DNA of 64,000 bases from Clostridia bacterium (GTDB lineage: Bacteria; Bacillota; Clostridia; Christensenellales; Aristaeellaceae), in the NCBI GenBank assembly GCA_017509255.1, contig JAFWQA010000014.1:1-64000 (forward strand), read 5' to 3'. Below are positions 24,095 through 31,564 of the stretch, piece after piece. The translations under genes were made by a program, and so were the position numbers. How positions within the stretch are numbered: position 1 is the stretch's first letter; the number at the start of each line of letters is the position of its first letter. Under the pieces are notes generated by a model. That model was not told where the DNA came from. It did not search any database and saw nothing but the letters and a program-made list of their open reading frames with translations.

Positions 24095-24910
24095 ATGTTC
24101 TATGAAGACGTTTGTGAAACTGCCGCCTATATCCGGGAAAGGATCGACGCTGTGCCGGAGCTCGCGATCATCCTCGGCAGCGGGCTGGGCGGCCTGGTGG
24201 ATATCATGGAGGATAAATCGGAGATCCCCTACGGGGAGATCCCGCATTTTCCGCGGTCCAACGTCAGGGGCCATGCCGCGAAGCTGGTCTTCGGGCGCAT
24301 CGGGAAGACCCGGGTGGCGGCCATGCAGGGGCGCTTCCATTTCTATGAGGGCTTCACCATGAAGGAAGTGACCTATCCGCTTTATGTGCTGCGGCAGCTG
24401 GGTATCCGGAACCTGCTTGTGACCAACGCGTGCGGGGGTATCAACCGCTCCTTCCGGCCGGGCGATCTGATGATCATTACCGACCACATCAACCTGACGG
24501 GGCGGAACTCCCTGATCGGCGAGAACGACGAGCGTTTCGGCCCGCGCTTCCCGGACATGTCCGAGGCCTATTCCGGAGAGCTGATCGGCAAGGCAAAGGC
24601 CGCGGCAGGCAAGCAGGGCATCGCTTATAAAGAAGGCGTTTATCTGCTGTTCCCCGGCCCCTGCTATGAGACGGCGGCGGAGATCCGGGCCTTCGCGGCC
24701 CTGGGCGCGGACGCCGTGGGTATGTCCACGGTACCGGAGGTGATCGCGGCGAACTACCTGGGCATGAAGGTGCTGGGCATCTCCTGCATCACGAACATGG
24801 CCACGGGCATCGCCACGGAAAAACACACCCACGAAGAGGTGCTGAGGACCGCCGGCGAGAGCAGCGAAAAGCTGTGCGCCTGGGTCCGGCAGATCGTTCA
24901 GGACTGGTAA
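24095..24910 (+). CDS. punA: Purine nucleoside phosphorylase
   Basis: 271 aa from the ATG at 24095 (SD GAAGGGGG). It is a trimeric PNP/MTAP-type enzyme with IILGSGLGGL (phosphate loop, about 28), GHAAKLVFG (about 65), MQGRFHFYEG (about 85), the signature VTNACGGINRSFRPGDLMIITDHINL (about 110-135) and GPCYETAAEIRAFAALGADAVGMSTVPEVI (about 190-220). It cleaves inosine and guanosine with phosphate to base plus ribose-1-phosphate. Phosphopentomutase further on (43835) would process the sugar phosphate. Confidence 0.92.
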   Translation: MFYEDVCETAAYIRERIDAVPELAIILGSGLGGLVDIMEDKSEIPYGEIPHFPRSNVRGHAAKLVFGRIGKTRVAAMQGRFHFYEGFTMKEVTYPLYVLRQLGIRNLLVTNACGGINRSFRPGDLMIITDHINLTGRNSLIGENDERFGPRFPDMSEAYSGELIGKAKAAAGKQGIAYKEGVYLLFPGPCYETAAEIRAFAALGADAVGMSTVPEVIAANYLGMKVLGISCITNMATGIATEKHTHEEVLRTAGESSEKLCAWVRQIVQDW

Positions 24911-24935
24911 GTAAGCAAACAAAACGGCGCGGCCG

Positions 24936-25035
24936 GGGCATCGGAAACCGGGTGTTCTGCCGCAAACACGGCTTTGAGGAATTCGACGGGCAGTTTTTTG
25001 AATATCACGGCAAAAGGCCGGGCAGCCGGAGCTGA
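24936..25035 (+). pseudogene. Possible 3' remnant of a GNAT acetyltransferase
   Basis: Between the phosphorylase stop and the next terminator one frame reads RGRGIGNRVFCRKHGFEEF then DGQFFEYHGKRP, ending in TGA at 25033-25035. The glycine-rich turn and the RKHGFEEF strand resemble the last third of GNAT enzymes. There is no start codon or ribosome binding site, so if real it is a broken gene. Short and uncertain. Confidence 0.3.
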
Positions 25036-25052
25036 CGGAAAAAGCTGTGACA

Positions 25053-25091
25053 GAAAAAAACGGCTCCTTCGCCGGAGGGCGGGGGAGCCGT
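25053..25091 (-). terminator. Terminator of the leftward ttcA/tcdA operon
   Basis: Stem ACGGCTCC (25060-25067) with GGAGCCGT (25084-25091). Read leftward it is followed by TTTTTTTCTG. Confidence 0.7.
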
Positions 25092-25107
25092 ATTGTTATG
25101 CTTATCT

Positions 25108-25263
25108 TCAGAAAATAAAGGACGCGATCACCGCGAAGATGACGGCGGGCAGCAGGTTGGCCACCTTGATGCGGAATTTGCCGTCCGCCAGCAGGTTCAC
25201 CCCGATGCAGAGGATCAGGATGGAGCCGACCAGGGACAGGTTGTTCAGGACCGGAAAGGCTGT
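25108..25263 (-). pseudogene. 3' remnant of a DUF554 membrane protein
   Basis: On the minus strand a frame without an ATG reads LSLVGSILILCIGVNLLADG then KFRIKVANLLPAVIFAVIA and stops at 25108. This matches the C-terminal end of DUF554 (YqgA/YdfK-like) membrane proteins, which normally have about 230 residues. Only about 50 are left, starting right after the stop of the TtcA-like gene, and an in-frame stop lies just upstream. A deletion has probably removed the 5' part. A TTG at 25263 could still allow translation. Confidence 0.55.
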
Positions 25264-25278
25264 CAAGCGTCCGGCGCG

Positions 25279-26430
25279 TCATTCCTCCGAAGGCCGGCCG
25301 GAATAGCTGTCCAGGAAGCTGTGCGTTTCCCCGTGCTGCTTATAGCCGATCACGGTATCCAGCATCACGTTGTGGATGCTCTGCAGGATATTGGCGTCCA
25401 CGCTCGGGTTCGTTTCCTTCAGCTTCCGGATCAGCAGCTTGGTCTCCATGCGCTTGGAGACCGGGACGCCGTCATCGCGGCAGGAGCTGCAGGTATCCGT
25501 GAAATGGCAGGCACACTGGATAAAATGGAGCCGGCTGTCATCCCGCCAGCTTTTGATGTCGTCCTCACGGATCAGGTACATCGGGCGGATCAGTTCCATC
25601 CCCGGAAAATTGGTGCTGTGCAGCTTGGGCATCATTCCCTGGAACTGGCCGCTCCAGAGCATGCCCATCAGGGTGGTTTCGATCACGTCGTCAAAGTGAT
25701 GGCCGAGCGCGATCTTGTTGCAGCCCAGTTCCCGCGCCCTGCTGTACAGATGGCCGCGGCGCATGCGCGCGCACAGGTAGCAGGGGGACTTTTCCACTCG
25801 CTCCACGGTGTCGAAAATGGAGGTTTCAAAAATCTCGACGGGGACGCCCAGCAGCCGCGCGTTGTTTTCGATCAGCAGGCGGTTCAGCTCATTGTAGCCG
25901 GGATCCATGACGATGAATTTCAGGCTGAATTCAAACTTGTTGTGCCGCTTCAGCTCCTGAAAGAGCTTGGCCATCAGCATGGAATCCTTGCCGCCGGAAA
26001 TGCAAACGGCAATGCGGTCGCCGGGCTGCACCAGCTCATACTTCCGGACAGCCTTCGTAAAGGGAAGCCACAGGGCTTCCCGGTATTTCTTGCGGGTGCG
26101 GAGCGCTTCTTCGATCTCCGCGGAGCGGTCGGCTCCGCCCAGCTGCCGCCGGAGCCACGCGGCATATCCGCCGGAAAGGCTGTAAGCATCGTAGCCGAGG
26201 GCGCAGAGCTCCTCGCTGAAATAGACGCTCTGCGTCCCGTGCATGCAGAAAAGGACCAGCTTTTTCTCCTTCGGCAGGGCGCCGCTTTCCGCGGCGGCCA
26301 GGATATCCGGCATGCTTTCCGCTCCCGGCACGGTGCCGTAGGAAAAGGAGATATCATCCCGGATATCGTAAAGCGCGCAGGTGCCGGCCGGCTGGTCGGC
26401 CAGCTCCTCCAGCGTCATTTCGCGGATCAT
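25279..26430 (-). CDS. ttcA: Rhodanese-TtcA-type tRNA sulfur-transfer protein
   Basis: 383 aa from the ATG at 26430, overlapping the tcdA stop as ATGA. Residues 1-110 are rhodanese-like with the loop Cys in LVLFCMHGTQSVYFSEEL (about 67). Residues 120-383 are a PP-loop ATPase with CISGGKDSMLMAKL (about 145) and the Cys pairs CYLCARMRRG and CHFTDTCSSC, which in TtcA hold an Fe-S cluster. TtcA makes 2-thiocytidine at tRNA position 32. The fused rhodanese could supply the sulfur. The exact tRNA target is inferred from the family. Confidence 0.82.
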   Translation of the reverse strand: MIREMTLEELADQPAGTCALYDIRDDISFSYGTVPGAESMPDILAAAESGALPKEKKLVLFCMHGTQSVYFSEELCALGYDAYSLSGGYAAWLRRQLGGADRSAEIEEALRTRKKYREALWLPFTKAVRKYELVQPGDRIAVCISGGKDSMLMAKLFQELKRHNKFEFSLKFIVMDPGYNELNRLLIENNARLLGVPVEIFETSIFDTVERVEKSPCYLCARMRRGHLYSRARELGCNKIALGHHFDDVIETTLMGMLWSGQFQGMMPKLHSTNFPGMELIRPMYLIREDDIKSWRDDSRLHFIQCACHFTDTCSSCRDDGVPVSKRMETKLLIRKLKETNPSVDANILQSIHNVMLDTVIGYKQHGETHSFLDSYSGRPSEE

Positions 26431-27191
26431 GCTGTGACCCCCGCTGTCAGGTCCTTCACGACCTCTCCGGCGATCAGCAGCCCTGCGACGGAGGGCACGA
26501 ACGCCACGCTGCCGGGGATGTCCCGGCGCTCCGTACACTTGTGCTTCGTGCCCGGCGGGCAGATGCAGTGCGTGCGGCAGCTGATGGACATATCCTCCAG
26601 CGGCCGGGTCGGCTGCTCCTCGGAATAAACGACCTTCAGCCGCTTCACCCCGCGCTTTTTCAGCTCACGGCGCATGACCCTCGCCAGCGGGCAGACCCGC
26701 GTTTTGTAGATATCCGCGACACGGAACCGGCTTCCGTCCAGCTTGTTTCCGGCGCCCATGCAGCTGATGACGGGCACGTGCTTTTCCTGCGCCTTCATCA
26801 CCAGCTCCAGCTTGGCGGTCACCGTATCCACCGCGTCGACCACATAGTCGTATTCTTCAAAGGGGAATTCGGAAATGTTTTCCGGCAGCACAAAGCATTT
26901 GCGGACGCGGATATCCGCGTCCGGATTGATCTCCAGCATTCTTTCCCGCATGACGTCCGCCTTATATCGGCCGACCGTTTTGCGGGTCGCGATGATCTGC
27001 CGGTTCAGATTGGTCAGGCAGACCTTGTCGTCGTCGATCAGGTCAAAGGCGCGCACGCCGCTGCGCACGAGCGCTTCGCACACATAGCCGCCCACGCCGC
27101 CGATGCCGAACACGGCTACACGGGCGCTCTTCAGCCTGTCGATCCCGTCACGGCCGATCAGCAGCTGCGTGCGGGCAAATTGATCCAGCAT
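26427..27191 (-). CDS. tcdA: tRNA threonylcarbamoyladenosine dehydratase
   Basis: 254 aa from the ATG at 27191. ThiF/E1-like fold: RDGIDRLKSARVAVFGIGGVGGYVCEALVRSGV (nucleotide loop, about 15-45), DLIDDDKVCLTNLNRQI (about 50-66), YVVDAVDTVTAK and a late CRTHCICPPGTKHKC. TcdA cyclises t6A to ct6A at tRNA position 37. Overlap with the TtcA-like gene joins two tRNA modification steps in one unit. Confidence 0.9.
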   Translation of the reverse strand: MLDQFARTQLLIGRDGIDRLKSARVAVFGIGGVGGYVCEALVRSGVRAFDLIDDDKVCLTNLNRQIIATRKTVGRYKADVMRERMLEINPDADIRVRKCFVLPENISEFPFEEYDYVVDAVDTVTAKLELVMKAQEKHVPVISCMGAGNKLDGSRFRVADIYKTRVCPLARVMRRELKKRGVKRLKVVYSEEQPTRPLEDMSISCRTHCICPPGTKHKCTERRDIPGSVAFVPSVAGLLIAGEVVKDLTAGVTA

Positions 27192-27205
27192 ATATTTCTC
27201 TCCTT

Positions 27206-27937
27206 TTACGGGTCTCCCAGCACCGTCCGCATAAAATAGGGCAGCTGCTTCTGCCACCAGACCCAGTCGTGGCTGACGTCGGAGCCCCAGTAATCCGCCC
27301 AGTGGGGGATGCCTTTGGCAGTCAGGATCCCGTCCAGCTGCCGTGTGCCCCACAGCAGGTCGTCCTCCCAGGCGCCCTGCCCGGCGCAGAGGATGATCCG
27401 GCTCTGCCGGTACAGGTCCATCCACGGGTGATCCTCCGGCATGTTGGGCAGGAAATCCGCCGGGGAGTTGGCATAGACCAGGTCGTCCGAATAGCCGTGG
27501 AAAAAGTAATCGGCGTGGAAAAGGCCGCTGAGGGAGATCACGGTATCGAAAAGATCCGGCCGGCGGAAAAAGAAGTTGCCGGCATGCACGCCGCCCATGC
27601 TGCAGCCGCAGGCGATGGCCTTTTCCCGGGTATAAGCCGGCAGCAGCTCGTCCGTGACGTAATGAAACCAGCGCTCCTGCAGTTCGATCCGCGCGCGGGG
27701 GTCGCCCTGCTCATCGGACCAGGTTTCCCCGTCGATGCTGTCCGCGCAGACGAGCCGGAGCTTTCCGGCGTCGATCCAGGGGCGGAGCGTCTCCGTCATG
27801 CCGAAGTTTTCAAAGTCAAAGAAGCGGCCGTTCTGCGGCGCGAAGGCGACACAGAGCCTGCCGGAATGACCGAAGGAAAGATGCTCCATATCCCGGCCGA
27901 GGCAGTTGCTGTGATCCCGGTGATATTCTCTCTGCAT
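27206..27937 (-). CDS. Esterase of the alpha/beta-hydrolase D family
   Basis: 243 aa. Nucleophile elbow GCSMGGVHAGNF (about residue 110). The catalytic His is probably in GSDVSHDWVWWQKQLPYFM (about 225) and an Asp lies between. It resembles the esterase_D/Fes-like group and the clostridial esterase family often annotated as secreted, but no signal peptide is present. It lies 2 bp downstream of the ATP-grasp gene and 14 bp before tcdA, so it is probably coupled to the former. Confidence 0.8.
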   Translation of the reverse strand: MQREYHRDHSNCLGRDMEHLSFGHSGRLCVAFAPQNGRFFDFENFGMTETLRPWIDAGKLRLVCADSIDGETWSDEQGDPRARIELQERWFHYVTDELLPAYTREKAIACGCSMGGVHAGNFFFRRPDLFDTVISLSGLFHADYFFHGYSDDLVYANSPADFLPNMPEDHPWMDLYRQSRIILCAGQGAWEDDLLWGTRQLDGILTAKGIPHWADYWGSDVSHDWVWWQKQLPYFMRTVLGDP

Positions 27938-27939
27938 GC

Positions 27940-29142
27940 TTATTCCTCCGGCGCGCGTTCATGAACGAAATGAATAAATTCACTGACCTCGTCCATGGAA
28001 TACGCGTGAGCGGTGTACATCTGGCAGCCCATGGTCTCCCACATCAGCTGCGGCATGCGCTCGCACATGACGATGCGGTCCCCGTACCGGGAAAGGATCT
28101 CCTCATGGCTGTGCAGATAGCGGTGCTGATCCTTCCGGCTGGCGTATACGCAGAAATGGTGATCCCCGGAGTCGGGCCGGTCCGTCCGGTCCTTTGTGAC
28201 CATGTCGGCCCAGATCTGATAGACGTCGGTGGAGTGGGCAAAGTTCATCATGTCCGGTGTGTAGCCGCCGGCGGGGCGCATGTTGACCTCCAAGGCCACG
28301 AAGTCCCCCACGCCGCCCAGGCCGGGACGGGCTTTGGACATGCGGAAGAACTCCAGATGGACGAAGCGGCTCCTGACCCGGAAGGCTCTGACCGTTCTGC
28401 GGCCCAGCTCCCGCAGGGCGTCCGGCATGGAGGCGGCCGTGTAATAGGAAAGGTCCAGCCCCTGGTTGACGATGTCCGCGATGGACGGCGGCCAGACGGT
28501 CATGGATTCGAACAGCGGCTCGGAGGCGGAGCTGACGATGGCGTCATAGGAACAGATGTCGCCCTCCACGAACTCCTCCATCACATAGGGAACAGCCGGC
28601 AGCTGTGAGAAGAAGGCGTCCGTGTCCGCATCCGAGTTCAGCTTCCAGGTGTTGGCCGCGCCGACGCCCACGTCCGGCTTCACGATGAGGGGATAACCGC
28701 CCACCTGCTCCAGAAACTCCCGGGCAGCCTCCCGCGTGGTCACGCGGGTGCTCCGCGCCGTCGGCACGCCGGCGGAGCGGTAGACCGGCTTCATGGCCGA
28801 TTTATGCTTCCAGCTTTCCAGATCGGCCGGCCAGACGCCGGTGGTGATGTTGAAATCCTTACGCAGGCGCGCGTCCTGTTCCAGCCAGTATTCGTTGTTG
28901 GACTCCAGCCAGTCGATCCTGCCGTAGCGGAAGGCGAAGAAGGCCACCGCACGGTAGACCTGCTCGTAATCCTCCAGCGTGTCGACCCGGTAGTATTCCG
29001 TCAGCGCGTTGCGCAGTGGGATCTCCAGGCTGTCAAAGGGCGCGTCGCCGATGCCGAGCACGCGGGCGCCGCTCTTCTTCAGCCGGTCACAGAACTGCCA
29101 GTAGGTATGGGGAAAGGAAGGAGAAATAAATATAAAATTCAT
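27940..29142 (-). CDS. ATP-grasp carboxylate-amine ligase-like protein
   Basis: 400 aa. Residues 1-100 are a pre-ATP-grasp domain (MNFIFISPSFPHTYWQFCDRL). Residues 105-320 are the ATP-grasp core with PLIVKPDVGVGAANTW (about 155), YVMEEFVEGDICSYDAIV (about 190) and VALEVNMRPAGGYTPDM (about 280; metal-binding E and N). The family joins a carboxylate to an amine or thiol with ATP. The substrate is unknown. First gene of a leftward operon with its own promoter. Confidence 0.82.
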   Translation of the reverse strand: MNFIFISPSFPHTYWQFCDRLKKSGARVLGIGDAPFDSLEIPLRNALTEYYRVDTLEDYEQVYRAVAFFAFRYGRIDWLESNNEYWLEQDARLRKDFNITTGVWPADLESWKHKSAMKPVYRSAGVPTARSTRVTTREAAREFLEQVGGYPLIVKPDVGVGAANTWKLNSDADTDAFFSQLPAVPYVMEEFVEGDICSYDAIVSSASEPLFESMTVWPPSIADIVNQGLDLSYYTAASMPDALRELGRRTVRAFRVRSRFVHLEFFRMSKARPGLGGVGDFVALEVNMRPAGGYTPDMMNFAHSTDVYQIWADMVTKDRTDRPDSGDHHFCVYASRKDQHRYLHSHEEILSRYGDRIVMCERMPQLMWETMGCQMYTAHAYSMDEVSEFIHFVHERAPEE

Positions 29143-29177
29143 CTGTCGGCCCTCCCGTCGTACGGATAAAGCAAAGC

Positions 29178-29233
29178 AACCTACCTGTAAAGTAGGTTGA
29201 ATGCATTGTATAGAAAAACATTCCTCCTGTCAA
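29178..29233 (-). promoter_or_regulatory. Promoter and dyad upstream of the ATP-grasp gene
   Basis: On the minus strand TTGACA (29233-29228) is followed after 16-18 bp by TATACAAT (29212-29205). An 8-bp inverted repeat CAACCTAC/GTAGGTTG (about 29178-29200) sits just downstream of the -10, where a repressor could bind. Confidence 0.6.
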
Positions 29234-29370
29234 ACAGAATATACACCTTTCGGGACCGGAAATAAACAGAAAAAACGGCAGCGGCGTCTTTATACGGTTT
29301 TAATCCTGTTCCGGATAATCCTAACGTCACGTTTAAAGCGCTTTTTTACAATGGGATCACGGAAAGGGCG

Positions 29371-30708
29371 GTGAGCGGCTTGAGGATCAGGGGGACCAGA
29401 CTGACGGCATTCCAGGTGATCGCCGCCGGGTTTATTCTGCTGATCCTGGCCGGGACGCTGCTGCTGATGATCCCGGCGGCCAGCCGGGCGGACGGCTCCG
29501 CGCCCTTCAGGGACTGCGCCTTCACCGCCGTGTCGGCGGTATGCGTGACGGGCCTGGTGGTGGTGGACACGGCAAGGGCCTGGACGCCGCTGGGGCAGGC
29601 GATCATCCTGCTGCTGATCCAGACGGGCGGCATGGGCATCGTGACCACGGCCGCGTCGTTTGCTTTTCTTTCCGGAAAGAAGCTGGGGCTCGCGCAGCGC
29701 GGCATCCTGCAGGAATCCATTTCCGCGCCGCAGCTGGGCGGCATCGTCCAGCTGACGCGGTTCATTATCGCGGCGACGGCGGCCATCGAGCTGGCGGGTG
29801 CGCTGCTGCTGATGATCCCGTTCATTCCCCGGTTCGGGGTTTGGAAGGGAATCTGGCTGGCGGTGTTCCATGCCGTATCCGCCTTCTGCAACGCGGGCTT
29901 TGACCTGATGGGGTCGGAAAAGGCGTATTCCTCGCTGACGGCGGACGCCTTCAGCGTGCCTGTCAACCTGACGGTGATGCTGCTGATCACGGTCGGCGGC
30001 ATCGGCTTCCTGGTCTGGGACGATATCCGCAGAAACAAACTGAGCTGGAAGAAATACCGCCTGCAGACCAAGGTGGTGCTGGTGACCTCCGGGCTGCTGG
30101 TGCTGATCCCCGCGCTGATCTTTTTCCTGACGGAAATGCCTGAGCTGCCGCCGGAAAAGCGCATCCTGCCGTCCCTGTTCCAGTCGGTCACGCTGCGTAC
30201 GGCGGGCTTCAATACCGTGGACCTGAACGCCTTCAGCGACAGCGGCAAGGGCGTTATGATCCTGGGCATGCTGGTCGGCGGGTCGCCCGGATCCACCGCC
30301 GGCGGCATGAAGACGACCACGCTGGCCGTGCTGCTGCTGTCCGCCCGGGCTGTGATCCGGAGAAGGCCGGACGCGGCCAGCCACGGGCGCAGGATCGAGG
30401 ACGGGACCGTGCTGCACGCCTCCGCCCTGCTGATGCTGTATCTGCTGCTTTTCCTTTTCTGCGGCATGGCGATCAGTCGGATCGAGAGCCTGCCGCTGTC
30501 GGACTGCCTGTTTGAAACGGCGTCCGCGATCGGCACGGTCGGGCTTTCCATGGGCATTACGCCCGGGCTCGGCACGGCATCCAGGGTGCTGCTGATGTTT
30601 CTGATGTTTTTCGGCCGGGTCGGCGGGCTGACGCTGCTCTATGCCGCGCAGCCGGCGCAGAAGCCCGGGACGGGGCGCCTGCCTGCCGAAAAGATGATCG
30701 TGGGATAA
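29371..30708 (+). CDS. trkH: Trk/Ktr potassium uptake channel subunit
   Basis: 445 aa from the GTG at 29371 (SD GGAAAGGG; a TTG nine bases later is an alternative). Four membrane-pore-membrane units each show a K+ filter glycine: AVCVTGLVVVD (about 55), SAFCNAGFDLMG (about 170), TLRTAGFNTVD (about 275) and SAIGTVGLSMG (about 390). It is the membrane channel of a Trk/Ktr K+ uptake system. trkA follows 12 bp later. A palindromic AAAGCGCTTT lies about 35 bp upstream (29335-29344). Confidence 0.92.
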   Translation: MSGLRIRGTRLTAFQVIAAGFILLILAGTLLLMIPAASRADGSAPFRDCAFTAVSAVCVTGLVVVDTARAWTPLGQAIILLLIQTGGMGIVTTAASFAFLSGKKLGLAQRGILQESISAPQLGGIVQLTRFIIAATAAIELAGALLLMIPFIPRFGVWKGIWLAVFHAVSAFCNAGFDLMGSEKAYSSLTADAFSVPVNLTVMLLITVGGIGFLVWDDIRRNKLSWKKYRLQTKVVLVTSGLLVLIPALIFFLTEMPELPPEKRILPSLFQSVTLRTAGFNTVDLNAFSDSGKGVMILGMLVGGSPGSTAGGMKTTTLAVLLLSARAVIRRRPDAASHGRRIEDGTVLHASALLMLYLLLFLFCGMAISRIESLPLSDCLFETASAIGTVGLSMGITPGLGTASRVLLMFLMFFGRVGGLTLLYAAQPAQKPGTGRLPAEKMIVG

Positions 30709-30720
30709 AGGAGAAAACGA

Positions 30721-31368
30721 ATGAAATCCGTATTGCTGATCGGGCTCGGAAGATTCGGAAGGAATCTGGCCGAGAAGCTGAAGGAGCTGGGTCATCAGGT
30801 GATGGCGGTGGATATCCGCGAGGAGCGCGTGAACGATATCCTGGGGATCGTGACGGACGCGCAGATCGGGGATTCCACCAGCGAGACCTTCCTGCGCACG
30901 CTGGGCGTGAACAATTACGACGTATGCTTTGTGGCCATCGGCGAGGATTTCCAGAGCTCGCTGGAAACGACCTCGCTGCTCAAGGAGCTGGGCGCGCGCA
31001 AGGTCGTGGCCCGCGCGTCCCGGGAGGTGCACCGCAAGTTCCTTCTGCGCAACGGCGCGGACGAGGTGGTCTACCCGGCCAAGCAGGTGGCCGACTGGGC
31101 GGGCCTGCGGTATACGACGGACCACGTGCTGGACTTTATCGCCCTGGACGAGGAATACTCCATCTATGAGCTGGCGGTCCCGGCGGAATGGGCCGGAAAA
31201 ACGGTGGGCGGGATGGATATCCGCCGGAAGTACAATCTGAACATCCTCACGCTGCGCGGCAGCGACGGCAGGCGGATGGCCGTGGACAGCGACACCGCGT
31301 TTTATGAGGGACAGACGATGTTCGTGCTTGGTCGGTGGAAGGACGTTCAGAAATGCTTCCATATTTAG
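30721..31368 (+). CDS. trkA: Trk/Ktr potassium uptake regulatory NAD-binding subunit
   Basis: 215 aa, the single-unit (KtrA-like) form. The RCK_N Rossmann fold starts LLIGLGRFGRNLAEKLKELG with the acidic VDIREERV after strand 2. The C-terminal RCK_C domain (about 135-215) ends VLGRWKDVQKCFHI. In this family nucleotides or c-di-AMP gate the channel. It is encoded directly after trkH. Confidence 0.92.
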   Translation: MKSVLLIGLGRFGRNLAEKLKELGHQVMAVDIREERVNDILGIVTDAQIGDSTSETFLRTLGVNNYDVCFVAIGEDFQSSLETTSLLKELGARKVVARASREVHRKFLLRNGADEVVYPAKQVADWAGLRYTTDHVLDFIALDEEYSIYELAVPAEWAGKTVGGMDIRRKYNLNILTLRGSDGRRMAVDSDTAFYEGQTMFVLGRWKDVQKCFHI

Positions 31369-31402
31369 CTTTAACGCAGTTTCCGTGAAGGGGGAAACCG
31401 CA

Positions 31403-31564
31403 GTGAAAGAGGTTCTTACAGTGATCGCGATTGCGGCTGCCGGAGCTTTGGGGTATTATATAATGAATTTATGCGACCGGTTTTTCCGGCAATACGCCCG
31501 GAGGGACGTCAAAGTGAGAGAGGACGGCAGGCATGAAGAACGGATCGGAATCCCGCGGGACTAA
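31403..31564 (+). CDS. Small single-span membrane protein between trkA and kdpD
   Basis: 53 aa from the GTG at 31403, with GAAGGGGG upstream. One hydrophobic helix (VLTVIAIAAAGALGYYIMNL) is followed by a basic, hydrophilic tail (RFFRQYARRDVKVREDG). It overlaps kdpD by 32 bp. Its size and place recall KdpF-type helper peptides, but it shares no sequence signature with KdpF, so the role is inference from context. Confidence 0.55.
   Translation: MKEVLTVIAIAAAGALGYYIMNLCDRFFRQYARRDVKVREDGRHEERIGIPRD

Noticed and set aside
25093-26628. A 511-codon plus-strand open frame
   Set aside because: It is antisense to the TtcA-like and TcdA genes and has no recognisable fold or ribosome binding site.
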